The notes: generated from the sequence alone by a model not told the origin. Positions 35,326-44,394 are shown, numbered from the stretch's first letter. The stretch: DNA of 64,000 nt from Bradyrhizobium diazoefficiens (GCF_016599855.1 NZ_CP067041.1:1302001-1366000), one strand, 5' to 3'. Made by a program: numbers and translations.

Positions 35326-35718
35326 ATGAAGTTCGTATTGGTCAATCACAGGGCCCTGCTTAACAGGGCGATCTGCACCGCATGCGCGAAAGTTCTCGGC
35401 ACCGGGTACCTGCGGGACGTGTCGACGCAGAGGCCGTACTGTGGTTACGATTGCTACCTACGCTACGAAGCCAGGAGCCTGTTGATGCCTTGGCTCAAAA
35501 CGTCATGTGCCGAAGTGGATGCCCCGACGCTTCACGCTTTGCCGCTCGAATTCATGACGTCGTTTGCACCATCCTACTGGTATTCGATGTCACTTGCAGC
35601 CTTGCGGATGGGGGAGCTCATGGCCGTAGAGCTGTCCAACACTGTCCGCGCGGGAACATGGACGTTTGGCTCGCCCCTGTGGCGACGCTACGGAGGTGGC
35701 CCCAGCCCATCGCAATGA
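35326..35718 (+). CDS. Small zinc-finger-like protein 2
   Basis: 130 residues. The N-terminal half has ICTACAKVLGTGYLRDVSTQ then RPYCGYDCYLRYEAR (C-x2-C and C-x3-C), like the preceding small protein; the rest (PSYWYSMSLAALRMGELMAVEL) is helical and of unknown role. The ribosome site is weak. No catalytic motif is seen. A related pair in tandem suggests duplication followed by a C-terminal extension. Confidence 0.55.
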   Translation: MKFVLVNHRALLNRAICTACAKVLGTGYLRDVSTQRPYCGYDCYLRYEARSLLMPWLKTSCAEVDAPTLHALPLEFMTSFAPSYWYSMSLAALRMGELMAVELSNTVRAGTWTFGSPLWRRYGGGPSPSQ

Positions 35719-35798
35719 GGTCCGCCGAGCTTCATAGGTCGATACAGACGACAGAGAAGCAGCTCCGTTATTGCAAGCTGGTGTCAGGAACAACCAAA

Positions 35799-36233
35799 AT
35801 GGCGGAGCATAGCTTCTGGCGCTTCTCGCGAACGTTGCATCGCGCGATCAACGACCGGCATCTTGAGGACATCGAGGCCCTCCTCGACGAGGAGGTCGAC
35901 TGGACGATCTACGGTCCGATCGACATGTTTCCATTTCTCGGCACTCGGTACGGCAAGCGCGCCGTGCTCGACGTCATCCGGGAGATCTCTGACAATGTCC
36001 AGATTCGCCGTTTCGAACGCGACACCACCATGCTCGGCGTCGATTCCGCAGCCTCCATGCTGCGCTGTTCCCTGACGGTGCGCCAATCCGACAAGTCCAT
36101 CTCGCTGCGCGTGGCGCAGTTCGCCCAGTTCAAGGCCGGCCGGCTCATCAGCATGCGTGTGCTCGTCGACACCTTTGATCTCGTCGAGCAGGCCCTCGGC
36201 CGGCAAATTCATCTCCCGAGAATGACAAACTGA
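35799..36233 (+). CDS. NTF2/SnoaL-like protein
   Basis: 144 residues from ATG 35799: HRAINDRHLEDIEALLDEEV, then DWTIYGPIDMFPFLGTRYGK and AVLDVIREISDNVQIRRFER, ending in RLISMRVLVDTFDLVEQALG. This is the cone-shaped NTF2-like fold used by ketosteroid-isomerase-type enzymes and many unknown proteins. No ligand can be named. It stands just before the divergently oriented bioR gene, with 154 bases between their ends. Confidence 0.7.
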   Translation: MAEHSFWRFSRTLHRAINDRHLEDIEALLDEEVDWTIYGPIDMFPFLGTRYGKRAVLDVIREISDNVQIRRFERDTTMLGVDSAASMLRCSLTVRQSDKSISLRVAQFAQFKAGRLISMRVLVDTFDLVEQALGRQIHLPRMTN

Positions 36234-36387
36234 GGTGAGGCGCGTCAGCGGGTCTCTCCCTCTTGGGGTCGACGATGGCGGGTGCGCGATGCTTACGCCG
36301 GATGCGATCCCGTCTTCATCGCGTGGTGATGATGACGATCGGCGTCAACGTAGACAACTTCGTAGACGGACCGGAAGCCTCTTCCAG

Positions 36388-37023
36388 TCAGGAGGCCGGA
36401 AGGGCAAGGCGTTCAATGGTTTGAATGTGACGCGCGAGCAGGTTGCAGGCTTGCTCGACGTTGCGGGATCGCAATGCCTGCAGAATCAGCCGGTGATCCT
36501 GGTTGGACCGCGGTCGCCAGCCGGCACTTCGCGCCATTGCGAACACCAAGCGCGAATTTGCAAGCTGCAGTCCATCGAGGTTGGCGAGCAGGCGCGGCAT
36601 CGCGCAGGGCGAAACCAGAGCGCGGTGAAAGGCGCGGTTGGCCATTTCAAAATCCTCGATCGTCTCGGCATTGTCTCCTTCAATGAGGGCGAGCTCGATC
36701 CGTGCCAAATGGGCCGACGTCAGCTTTGGAACGGCATTGCGCAATGCGACCACCTCGAGTGCGGCGCGCATCTCGGCGATCTCCTTCACCGACTTGGTGT
36801 CGAGAGGAGCAACCCGCACGCCGCGACGGGGCCGAGCTACGACAAGGTGTTGGGCTTCCAGCTGCCGAAAGGCCTCGCGGACAGGAACGTGACTGGAATT
36901 GAATTGCCGCGCGACATGGTCCTGCCGGAGCGGAGCGTCTGGCTGCAGCGCGCCGGTGATAATGCGCTCACCGATCGAGTCGGCGATGCGGCCGGCAACC
37001 GTCGTGTTCTCGTCCATCACCAT
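36388..37023 (-). CDS. bioR: GntR-family biotin repressor BioR
   Basis: Represses biotin genes in alphaproteobacteria. 211 residues: N-terminal winged helix (ADSIGERIITGALQPDAPLR, then SSHVPVREAFRQLEAQHLVV, ARPRRGVRVAP) and a FadR-type FCD domain. Two things support BioR rather than another GntR: it is divergent from bioB, and the gap holds repeated TTATCTA-type boxes of the kind BioR binds. One box overlaps its own start codon (37021-37035), so it should repress itself. Start ATG 37023; ATG 37017 is possible. Confidence 0.85.
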   Translation of the reverse strand: MVMDENTTVAGRIADSIGERIITGALQPDAPLRQDHVARQFNSSHVPVREAFRQLEAQHLVVARPRRGVRVAPLDTKSVKEIAEMRAALEVVALRNAVPKLTSAHLARIELALIEGDNAETIEDFEMANRAFHRALVSPCAMPRLLANLDGLQLANSRLVFAMARSAGWRPRSNQDHRLILQALRSRNVEQACNLLARHIQTIERLALPAS

Positions 37024-37035
37024 AGATTATCTACC
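37021..37035. promoter_or_regulatory. BioR box over the bioR start codon
   Basis: CATAGATTATCTACC contains the TAGAT/TTATCTA core of the BioR operators at 37090-37120 and overlaps the bioR initiation codon, which fits autorepression. Confidence 0.55.
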
Positions 37036-37089
37036 AGAAAAACGAATGCGTTCACTTAGGACATCCTCTAGCATTGGTCGAGACTCGTT

Positions 37090-37120
37090 ATCATAGATAA
37101 TCGCTCGCATTATCTATGAT
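37090..37120. promoter_or_regulatory. BioR operator: paired sites in front of bioB
   Basis: ATCATAGATAAT (37090-37101) and its exact reverse complement ATTATCTATGAT (37109-37120) are separated by seven bases. Each arm holds the TTATCTA-type BioR box. It ends 26 bases before the bioB start, so bound BioR would block the bioB-panC run. Confidence 0.85.
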
Positions 37121-37146
37121 TAACCGCGGATGGGAGCGCGGCTCTT

Positions 37147-38184
37147 ATGGTTGCTGCTATGGACGTGAAGCGAAACGACGGAAACAACAGCGCGCAGGTC
37201 TGCAGAAGCTGGAACCGCGCCGGGGCTGAAGCACTCTATGGGCTGCCGTTTGCCGAGTTGATGTTTCAGGCGCAGAGCGTTCATCGCGCCAACTTCGATC
37301 CAAACTACGTTGAAACCGCAAGCCTGCTCAGCATCAAGACCGGCGGCTGTCCGGAGGACTGCGGCTACTGCTCGCAGAGCGCGCACTACGACACTGGGCT
37401 GAAAGCCACCCGCCTGATGAATCGCGCCGATGTGGTCGCGACCGCGCAGCGTGCCAAGCATGCGGGAGCGACCCGGTTCTGCATGGCCGCGGCGTGGCGC
37501 AGTCCAAAAGACCGCGATCTTGATCAGGTCTGCGAGATGGTCAGTGCGGTCAAGGGTCTCGGCATGGAGACCTGCGTCACGCTCGGGATGTTGATGCCGA
37601 AGCAGGCGGCACAGCTCTCAGAGGCCGGTCTCGACTTCTACAATCATAACGTCGATACCTCGGCGCGGTTCTACGGCAAGATCATCACCACCCGCACCTT
37701 ACAGGACCGGATCGACACGCTTGCACATGTGCGCGAGGCGGGCATCAAAGTCTGCTGTGGCGGCATTATCGGCATGGGTGAGCTCGTCGAGGATCGCCTC
37801 GCCATGCTCATCCTGCTCGCCAATCTCCCCAGCCATCCGGAAAGCGTGCCAATCAACCTGTGGAACCAGGTAAAGGGCGTGCCAGTCAATGACACCGCAG
37901 AGCGTCCCGATCCGATCGCGGTGGTGCGTCTGGTCGCGACGACCCGCATCATGATGCCGAAGAGCGTGGTGCGGTTGTCCGCTGGACGTCAATACATGAG
38001 CGATGAACTGCAGGCGCTGTGCTTTTTGGCTGGCGCAAATTCAATCTTCCTCGGCGACGTGCTGTTGACGACGAAGAATCCGAATGCCGACCGCGACACG
38101 AATTTGCTGGCCCGGCTCGGCATCACGTCCGGGCTGTCTTCAGTGAAACAGGGCGACGAGCGCTGCGCGCAAACTTCAATGTAG
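37147..38184 (+). CDS. bioB: Biotin synthase
   Basis: Radical-SAM enzyme inserting sulfur into dethiobiotin, last step of biotin synthesis. 345 residues; the radical-SAM cluster motif is [19 protein letters not shown], and [20 protein letters not shown] and [10 protein letters not shown] complete the family pattern. The ATG at 37147 or 37159 may be used. First gene of the biotin/pantothenate run, directly behind the BioR operator. Confidence 0.95.
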   Translation: MVAAMDVKRNDGNNSAQVCRSWNRAGAEALYGLPFAELMFQAQSVHRANFDPNYVETASLLSIKTGGCPEDCGYCSQSAHYDTGLKATRLMNRADVVATAQRAKHAGATRFCMAAAWRSPKDRDLDQVCEMVSAVKGLGMETCVTLGMLMPKQAAQLSEAGLDFYNHNVDTSARFYGKIITTRTLQDRIDTLAHVREAGIKVCCGGIIGMGELVEDRLAMLILLANLPSHPESVPINLWNQVKGVPVNDTAERPDPIAVVRLVATTRIMMPKSVVRLSAGRQYMSDELQALCFLAGANSIFLGDVLLTTKNPNADRDTNLLARLGITSGLSSVKQGDERCAQTSM

Positions 38185-38191
38185 GGAAAAA

Positions 38192-38545
38192 ATGCAGATT
38201 ACGTTGATGAAAGGCAAAATCCATCGCGCATCGGTCACTGAAGCCGATCTGCACTATGAAGGCTCGATTTCGATTGATCGGTTGCTGTTGGACGCTGCGG
38301 GACTCCTGATCAACGAGCGCGTCGAAATCTTTAATATCGACACCGGCGCACGCTTTGCCACCTATGTGATCGAGGCACCCAAGGGGTCCGGCATGATAGG
38401 TCTCAATGGTGCGGCCGCGCGACTAGCGATGCCTGGAGACAAGGTCATCATCGTTGCGTATGCCGCCTTTGATGAGGTGGATGCAAAAGCGTTCAGGCCA
38501 CGCGTTGTGCGGGTTGACCGGGAGAACCGCATCCTACCCGGTTGA
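38192..38545 (+). CDS. panD: Aspartate 1-decarboxylase
   Basis: Makes beta-alanine for pantothenate. 117 residues with the self-cleavage site in HYEGSISID (Gly-Ser, giving the pyruvoyl group) and the [14 protein letters not shown] start, plus [22 protein letters not shown] lies before the ATG. Seven bases after bioB and followed by bioF, so a pantothenate gene is set inside the biotin operon. Confidence 0.95.
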   Translation: MQITLMKGKIHRASVTEADLHYEGSISIDRLLLDAAGLLINERVEIFNIDTGARFATYVIEAPKGSGMIGLNGAAARLAMPGDKVIIVAYAAFDEVDAKAFRPRVVRVDRENRILPG

Positions 38546-38626
38546 AAGCCGATAGGCCGATGCCGGAGCCATTGTCCTGGCGGCCAATTGAATTTGCATG
38601 ATTGATGGCGACCCTGGGAGGGGTGA

Positions 38627-39781
38627 ATGAGCTCGATCCATACGGCCAAGGTCGCCGATTATGTCGCGGCGTTGCATGCCCTGAAACAGGATGACCGGCT
38701 GCGCCGCCTTAGGCCGCGCGAAGGCATCGATTTTGTATCGAACGACTATCTTGCGCTTGCGAGCGCACCGCGCATGAAAAAGGCAGTTTTTGCGGCGCTC
38801 GAGGCCGGCACCCCGATCGGAGCCGGTGGGTCGCGGCTTCTGCGCGGCAATTGCGAGGAGCACGAACGTCTCGAAGCAGAAGCGGCTCAGTTTTTTGGGG
38901 CGGAGACGGCGCTCTTCTTTGGCGGCGGTTATGTTGCAAATTTCGCTCTTCTGACAACGTTGCCGCAGCGCGGCGATCTACTCGTTCTCGATGCTCTCGT
39001 GCACGCGAGCATCCATGAAGGTGCGCGAACTGGGCGGGCCGACTTTCGCATAAGCGCCCACAACGATCCTCAGTCGGTCGAAAACACAATCCGCGACTGG
39101 CGTACCCAGGGCGGAATGGGCCGCGTCTGGATCGTGGTTGAAAGTCTCTACAGCATGGATGGCGACTTCGCGCCGCTCGAAGACCTCGTCGCTATCGCGG
39201 GCCGGCACGACGGGTTCCTGATCGTCGATGAGGCCCACGCCACAGGCGTCTGCGGGGAGCTGGGACGAGGACTTGCCGCCTCCTATGAGGGGCAAGGAAA
39301 TCTGTTGGTCGTTCATACCTGCGGCAAGGCGCTGGGCGCCGCAGGCGCGCTTGTCACTGCCTCAACGGCCATGCGCGATTTCATGGTCAATCGCTGTCGC
39401 CCGTTTATCTTCGCCACAGCACCCTCACCATTGATGGCCGTTGCCGTGCGGGAGGCTCTGTTCATCCTGCAGCAGGAACCCCAGCGGCAGCAGCGTCTGG
39501 CCGAACTGGTTGCGTTCACACATCGGGAGATCAGCGTGCGCGGCGGGCGAAGTCCTTCGGCCTCGCAGATCGTGCCCTATATCGTCGGCGACAATGGGCG
39601 TGCGATGCGGCTCGCATCGCGATTGCAGGCGCGCGGTTTCGATATCCGCGGAATCCGGCCGCCAACTGTTCCCGTGGGTACGGCCCGCTTGCGAATTTCA
39701 CTGACCCTCAACATCGGGGAGGAGGACGTGCGTGCAATGCTCGATGCGCTGTTCGAGGAGACGAGAGGTGAAGTGCGATGA
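38627..39781 (+). CDS. bioF: 8-amino-7-oxononanoate synthase
   Basis: PLP enzyme joining pimeloyl thioester and alanine. 384 residues: FVSNDYLALA, GAGGSRLLRGNCEEHERLE, VVESLYSMDGDFAPL, IVDEAHATGVCGELGRG, and PLP lysine in VHTCGKALGAAGA. GGGAGGGG precedes the ATG. Overlaps bioD by four bases. Confidence 0.95.
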   Translation: MSSIHTAKVADYVAALHALKQDDRLRRLRPREGIDFVSNDYLALASAPRMKKAVFAALEAGTPIGAGGSRLLRGNCEEHERLEAEAAQFFGAETALFFGGGYVANFALLTTLPQRGDLLVLDALVHASIHEGARTGRADFRISAHNDPQSVENTIRDWRTQGGMGRVWIVVESLYSMDGDFAPLEDLVAIAGRHDGFLIVDEAHATGVCGELGRGLAASYEGQGNLLVVHTCGKALGAAGALVTASTAMRDFMVNRCRPFIFATAPSPLMAVAVREALFILQQEPQRQQRLAELVAFTHREISVRGGRSPSASQIVPYIVGDNGRAMRLASRLQARGFDIRGIRPPTVPVGTARLRISLTLNIGEEDVRAMLDALFEETRGEVR

Positions 39782-40410
39782 GCCAGCAGATCGTCGTGAC
39801 AGGCACAGATACCGGGATCGGAAAGACGGTCTTTTCCGCAGGGCTCGCTCATCTCCTCGGCGCGAACTATTGGAAACCGATTCAGGCCGGCCTCGAAGGA
39901 GAAACCGACACCGAAGTCGTCGCGCGGCTGGGTAGTCTTTCAGGCGATCGCATCGTGCCGGAGGTTCACCGCCTTCGAACGCCGGCTTCGCCATATCACT
40001 CCGCGGAAATTGACGGTGTTCGCATCGATGCGGACTCGCTCGCTGTGCCAGACACCGGCGGGCGACCGTTGGTCATCGAGGGCGCCGGCGGGCTGATGGT
40101 GCCGCTGAGTCTCGGCACACTTTATGCTGACGTCTTTGAGCGATGGCGCCTTCCAGCAGTGCTCTGCGCTCGGACGGCGCTGGGCACCATTAATCACTCG
40201 CTGCTGTCGATAGAAGCTCTGCGGAGGCGCCATATCGACATCCTCGGGATTGCATTCATTGGGGAACGGAATGCTGAGGCCGAGAGCGCGGTTTGCGAGA
40301 TTGGCCGCGTGCGTTGGTTAGGGCGATTGCCCTGGCTTGCTCCCCTCACGCCAGACACGCTGCAGGTCGCATTCAAGGCGTCGTTTCGCGCTGATACGTT
40401 CAAGTCATGA
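39778..40410 (+). CDS. bioD: Dethiobiotin synthetase
   Basis: ATP-dependent carboxylation closing the ureido ring. 210 residues; P-loop in VTGTDTGIGKTVFSAGLAH, then KPIQAGLEGETD and IEGAGGLMVPL. Its stop overlaps an ATG that begins a bioA relic (40407), and its 3' end reappears as a diverged copy at 40821-41003 in front of the intact bioA. Confidence 0.95.
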   Translation: MSQQIVVTGTDTGIGKTVFSAGLAHLLGANYWKPIQAGLEGETDTEVVARLGSLSGDRIVPEVHRLRTPASPYHSAEIDGVRIDADSLAVPDTGGRPLVIEGAGGLMVPLSLGTLYADVFERWRLPAVLCARTALGTINHSLLSIEALRRRHIDILGIAFIGERNAEAESAVCEIGRVRWLGRLPWLAPLTPDTLQVAFKASFRADTFKS

Positions 40411-40505
40411 TGCCGAACAAGAAAACCCAGATCTGGCGTCGGTTCATGCAACACGCTCTTCTGGATGACATCAGGAACGTTATGGGTTCAAAAATGCTCG
40501 TTTGA
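40407..40505 (+). pseudogene. Truncated copy of the bioA start
   Basis: Reads MMPNKKTQIWRRFMQHALLD before a stop; the real bioA begins MTSKKRPAIWHPFTQHALQG. The similarity covers about 20 codons and then ends. Together with the bioD relic at 40821 it shows that the bioD/bioA junction was duplicated. Confidence 0.8.
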
Positions 40506-40779
40506 GTCTCGGCTCATGGTCATAGACCCTGCAAATGGTGAAGCTCGTCGCGTCCCCTTCAATCCGCCGCTCGAAGCAAGATACATGTCGGTTGACGGCT
40601 GTTTCGCAGGAAACTGCCTCGTTCTGAACACGGGCGAGTATGGCGCTCTGCTTGAAAATATTCCGCCAACGCTCGATGAGTTCTTTTTGATCTTCACTTC
40701 GGCGGCAAGGCCGGTTTTTCGACGATGCAAGCGAGCATGGGTTCGCGGCAGCCAGATGGATGTCGACTATCAGCGCTAG
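40465..40779 (+). CDS. Hypothetical ORF inside the duplicated bioD/bioA junction
   Basis: 104 codons, beginning inside the bioA relic: FESRLMVIDPANGEARRVPF, then PLEARYMSVDGCFAGNCLVL and LENIPPTLDEFFLIF. Composition is protein-like, but no family is recognised and there is no ribosome site. It may be a fragment of a gene brought in when the junction was duplicated. Confidence 0.35.
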   Translation: MTSGTLWVQKCSFESRLMVIDPANGEARRVPFNPPLEARYMSVDGCFAGNCLVLNTGEYGALLENIPPTLDEFFLIFTSAARPVFRRCKRAWVRGSQMDVDYQR

Positions 40780-40820
40780 CTTCGCAAGGCATATCTAGGA
40801 AGCAGGTAAAAGGGGCAACA

Positions 40821-41003
40821 ATGCGCCGCCTCTGCGTCGACCAGGCTAATGCCTTCATCCTGGGAGGAAACAATGAGCACGAGTTGCGAGGACGATCGGC
40901 TGTCCGCTGGCTAGGGCGAATGCCCTGGCCGTCTCCTCTTGCTGCAAACACGCCGCAGGCCGCGTTCAAGGCCTCATTCCGTGCTGGTGAGTTCAAGCCA
41001 TGA
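40821..41003 (+). pseudogene. Diverged copy of the bioD 3' end
   Basis: Reads RGRSAVRWLGRMPWPSPLAA and AFKASFRAGEFKP, matching bioD's GRVRWLGRLPWLAPLTP and AFKASFRADTFKS; upstream MRRLCVDQANAFILG matches LRRRHIDILGIAFIG. The stop overlaps the bioA start as ATGA, the ancestral arrangement. Only about 60 codons remain. Confidence 0.85.
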
Positions 41004-42265
41004 CGTCAAAGAAGAGACCCGCGATCTGGCACCCGTTCACGCAACACGCGCTTCAGGGCGAGATGACAAAGGTTCTGCGTGGCGATGGTGCTTATCTCTA
41101 CACCGCGGATAACCGCCGCATCATCGATGCAATCTCATCCTGGTGGGTCGTGACCCACGGTCATTGCCACCCGCACATCGTCAGGGCGATTCAGGAACAG
41201 GCCGGCAAGCTCAACCAGATCATCTTTGCCGGCTATACCCACGATCCGGCTGAGGAGGTTGCGGCGCAACTCATGAAGCTCGCACCCCGTGGGCTTGAGC
41301 ATGTCTTCTTCTCCGACAGCGGCTCCATGAGCGTGGAAGTCTCGTTAAAAATGGCGATCGGCTATTGGAATAATGTCGGCGAGCCGCGGACACGCATTGT
41401 CGTGATGCAACATTCCTATCACGGCGATACAATTGGGGCGATGTCGGTGGGGGCTAGGGGCGTGTTCAATGACGCATACGGGCCCTTGCTGTTTGACGTG
41501 ACCGCAATTCCGTTCCCTGCGGAAGGCCGTGAGCAGGCAACCCTCGATGCGCTCGAGTCGGCATGCCGAAACGAAAGTCCCGCAGCCTTTATTGTGGAGC
41601 CTCTGATTTTGGGGGCGGGCGGGATGCTGATGTACCCCGCTTGGGTGCTAAGGGACATGAAGCGGATCTGCGAGGCCTCTGACGTCCTGTTCATCGCCGA
41701 TGAGGTGATGACGGGCTGGGGCCGGACCGGAACGCTATTCGCCTGCGAGCAGGCCAATGTCAGTCCAGATATCGCCTGCTATTCGAAAGGCCTCACCGGC
41801 GGGGCGCTCCCACTGGCAGTGACGCTCTGCCGCGCGGAGATATTCGACGCGCATTACTCAAAAGATCGTACCCGCACGTTCTTTCATTCGAGTTCATATA
41901 CCGCGAATCCAGTGGCCTGCGCTGCCGCAAAAGCGAATCTGGATATCTGGCAAGATCAGGAAGCACGCCAGCGCGTCGCGTCTGTCGCCACGATGCAAGA
42001 GCATGCAATCGAGCCATTCCGTGCCGACCCGCGCTTTGCAAACGTCCGGCGGACCGGCACCATTACAGCGCTCGATCTGAAAACCAGCGATCCGGGCTAT
42101 CTGGCAGGCATCGGTCCGAAGCTTCGGGCCTTCTTCGAGAGCCGAAATCTCTTGCTGCGCCCACTCGGCAACACGATCTACGTCATGCCGCCTTATTGCG
42201 TCACGGCGGCAGATCTTGATCAAATCTATGCCGGTATCAGGGATGCTGCCGATGCGCTGGGTTGA
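41000..42265 (+). CDS. bioA: Adenosylmethionine-8-amino-7-oxononanoate aminotransferase
   Basis: Third biotin step, PLP dependent. 421 residues: IWHPFTQHA start, DAISSWWVVTHGHCHP, FFSDSGSMSVEVSLKMA, HSYHGDTIGAMSVG, and PLP lysine in CYSKGLTGGALPLA. ATG 41000 sits on the stop of the bioD copy, so translation may be coupled to a non-functional bioD tail. Confidence 0.95.
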   Translation: MTSKKRPAIWHPFTQHALQGEMTKVLRGDGAYLYTADNRRIIDAISSWWVVTHGHCHPHIVRAIQEQAGKLNQIIFAGYTHDPAEEVAAQLMKLAPRGLEHVFFSDSGSMSVEVSLKMAIGYWNNVGEPRTRIVVMQHSYHGDTIGAMSVGARGVFNDAYGPLLFDVTAIPFPAEGREQATLDALESACRNESPAAFIVEPLILGAGGMLMYPAWVLRDMKRICEASDVLFIADEVMTGWGRTGTLFACEQANVSPDIACYSKGLTGGALPLAVTLCRAEIFDAHYSKDRTRTFFHSSSYTANPVACAAAKANLDIWQDQEARQRVASVATMQEHAIEPFRADPRFANVRRTGTITALDLKTSDPGYLAGIGPKLRAFFESRNLLLRPLGNTIYVMPPYCVTAADLDQIYAGIRDAADALG

Positions 42266-42506
42266 GGGTGCGGCTCGAGCGCGTCTAACGGAACCCAGCT
42301 GCGGCCGTGAGCTGAATATGCTGGCCGAACCTGAACCTGTCGCAGGCTTTGGCAAGGACCCGAGCCGCTGTCGCAGATGTCCCCGACGCTGTACCCCGGC
42401 GCAAACTCACAAGATGTGCGGAGAGCGGTAGCTTGCCGACGTGGCGGTGCCCGGCGCCTGCAAAGCTGGTCGGCGTGACGACATGGTGGCCGCAAAGTTT
42501 TCCTTT

Positions 42507-42526
42507 TGATGATTGCGCAATCATCA
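42507..42526. promoter_or_regulatory. 20-bp perfect palindrome before panB
   Basis: TGATGATTGCGCAATCATCA is an exact 20-base palindrome, 134 bases before the panB start in the 394-base gap after bioA. It is not a terminator (no T run) and differs from the BioR box. It may be an operator for another regulator. The rest of this gap shows no gene, and bioZ, found after bioA in some islands, is absent. Confidence 0.5.
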
Positions 42527-42659
42527 GATGTTTCTATCTGTCCGCCGCTGGTTTTGGAAACGTGCCGTTCCGTTTGGCCTCCACCATTGACAGTCTTGTC
42601 TCAGCTTCCGTAGGTACCCTGAGTCCGGGATGCGGGCAGTGGAGCGGTCGGGATCTAAG

Positions 42660-43523
42660 ATGAGCCACATTTCAGAGCAGCCTGTTGAACGTGTCACGAT
42701 TCCAGTTCTGCAGCGGTGCAAGGAGGAGGGGCGCCGTATTGTAATGACCACGGCTTACGACGCGGTCACCGCGCGCATCGCCGATTCCACTGTCGATGTC
42801 ATCCTGATCGGAGACAGTGTTGGCAATGTCTGCCTCGGATTCGACAACACGCTGCCGGTTAGTATGGCCATGATGAACCATCATCTGGATGCCGTTGCGC
42901 GCACAAGAGGTCGTGCCTTGCTCGTTGCCGATATGCCATTTCTCAGCTTTCATCTCGGCATTGAGGAGACGATACGCAACGCCGGGGGCTTTCTGCAGCG
43001 TGGCGCGGCAGCGGTTAAGCTCGAGGGGGGCGCGAAGCGCGTCGACATGGTCCGCGCTCTGGTCGATTGCGAAATTCCCGTGATGGGTCATCTCGGTCTC
43101 ACTCCGCAGAGTGTCAATGTCATGGGGGGATTCAAAGTGCAGGGCCGGAAAGCCGATGACGCTCTGCGCCTGCTCGATGACGCCCACCGTCTGCAGGAGG
43201 CTGGATGCTTCGCTCTGGTCCTGGAGGGCGTTCCGGCGGAGCTCGCCGCGCGCGCGACCGAATTCCTGACGATACCGACCATTGGAATTGGCGCGGGTCC
43301 CAATTGCTCGGGCCAGGTGCTCGTATTCCATGATGTCCTGGGATTGACTGAAGGTCATCGGCCGAAATTCGTTCGCGCCTATGCAGAGGGTTTTCAGCTG
43401 CTGCAGGAGGCGCTGTCGCGCTGGGCCGCAGATGTCCGCAGCGGCGCATTCCCGGGACCGAAGGAGTCCTATCTGCTTCCAGAGGGCCTTACCGAGACGA
43501 TCGCAACCTGGGCCCCCAGTTAA
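42660..43523 (+). CDS. panB: 3-methyl-2-oxobutanoate hydroxymethyltransferase
   Basis: First committed step to pantoate. 287 residues from ATG 42660; signature TAYDAVTARIADSTVDVIL, IGDSVGNVCLGFDNTLPV, KLEGGAKRVDMV, PVMGHLGLTPQSVNVMGGFK, and IPTIGIGAGPNCSGQVLVFH. The frame extends ten codons upstream without support. Followed four bases later by panC. Confidence 0.94.
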   Translation: MSHISEQPVERVTIPVLQRCKEEGRRIVMTTAYDAVTARIADSTVDVILIGDSVGNVCLGFDNTLPVSMAMMNHHLDAVARTRGRALLVADMPFLSFHLGIEETIRNAGGFLQRGAAAVKLEGGAKRVDMVRALVDCEIPVMGHLGLTPQSVNVMGGFKVQGRKADDALRLLDDAHRLQEAGCFALVLEGVPAELAARATEFLTIPTIGIGAGPNCSGQVLVFHDVLGLTEGHRPKFVRAYAEGFQLLQEALSRWAADVRSGAFPGPKESYLLPEGLTETIATWAPS

Positions 43524-43527
43524 CCTG

Positions 43528-44394
43528 ATGTACAGCCAACAAATGCAGACAATCACGACAGTCGCTGAACTTCGTCGCGCTCTCGCCAACGCCCGAAGGG
43601 CCGGTCAACGCGTCGGATTCGTGCCGACCATGGGCTATTTGCACGAAGGTCACCTGGCGCTGGTCGAAGCCAGCCGGGCGCAATCTGACCTCACCGTCCT
43701 CAGTATCTTCGTGAACCCCACTCAGTTCGGGCCAAACGAGGATCTCAGCACCTATCCGCGCGACTTCACGCGCGATGAGAAACTGTGTCGCGATGCTGAT
43801 GTTGCCATCGTCTTTGCGCCGGATGCCAGCGAAGTCTATCCGGCACAATTTGAGACCTTCATCGAGCCGGGGGACCTGGCAAAGCCGCTGTGCGGGGCGT
43901 TCAGGCCCGGGCACTTTCGCGGTGTCGCGACGGTCGTCTGCAAACTGTTCAACATGGTGCAGCCGGATATCGCGTTCTTCGGACAGAAGGATTTTCAGCA
44001 ATGCGCGGTCGTGCGTCACATGGTACGTGATCTCGATCTTCCGATCGAAATCGTCACCGTGCCGACGGTCCGGGAAGCGGATGGGCTCGCGATGAGCAGT
44101 CGCAACCGCTATCTCAGCGAGGACGAACGTCGGCGGGCTGGTGCCATCAGCCGTGGACTGTTCGCCGCCGCGGACAAGTTCCGCTCAGGAGAACGCGACG
44201 TCGAAAGGCTGCTTGCAATCGCCAAAGGGCATTTGAACGAGGTCGATCGGCTGCAATACCTTGAGCTTGTCGACCATGATACGCTCAAAGCCGCCGAAAG
44301 TCCGCTGAGCCACCCGGCGGCCCTGTGTGCCGCAGCCTACGTCGGCTCGACACGGCTGATCGACAATATGATACTGGCGTTACCGACTTCCTAG
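43528..44394 (+). CDS. panC: Pantothenate synthetase
   Basis: Joins pantoate and beta-alanine with ATP. 288 residues from ATG 43528: HIGH-type motif in FVPTMGYLHEGHLALVEASR, SIFVNPTQFGPNEDL, FFGQKDFQQCAVVRHM, and the KMSKS-like region ADGLAMSSRNRYLSEDER. Completes panB-panC; with panD upstream the beta-alanine and pantoate branches are present, while panE/ilvC-type reduction is not in the window. Confidence 0.94.
   Translation: MYSQQMQTITTVAELRRALANARRAGQRVGFVPTMGYLHEGHLALVEASRAQSDLTVLSIFVNPTQFGPNEDLSTYPRDFTRDEKLCRDADVAIVFAPDASEVYPAQFETFIEPGDLAKPLCGAFRPGHFRGVATVVCKLFNMVQPDIAFFGQKDFQQCAVVRHMVRDLDLPIEIVTVPTVREADGLAMSSRNRYLSEDERRRAGAISRGLFAAADKFRSGERDVERLLAIAKGHLNEVDRLQYLELVDHDTLKAAESPLSHPAALCAAAYVGSTRLIDNMILALPTS

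Noticed and set aside
42266..42500. Riboswitch between bioA and panB
   Set aside because: No conserved cobalamin, TPP or other riboswitch core could be recognised by eye.
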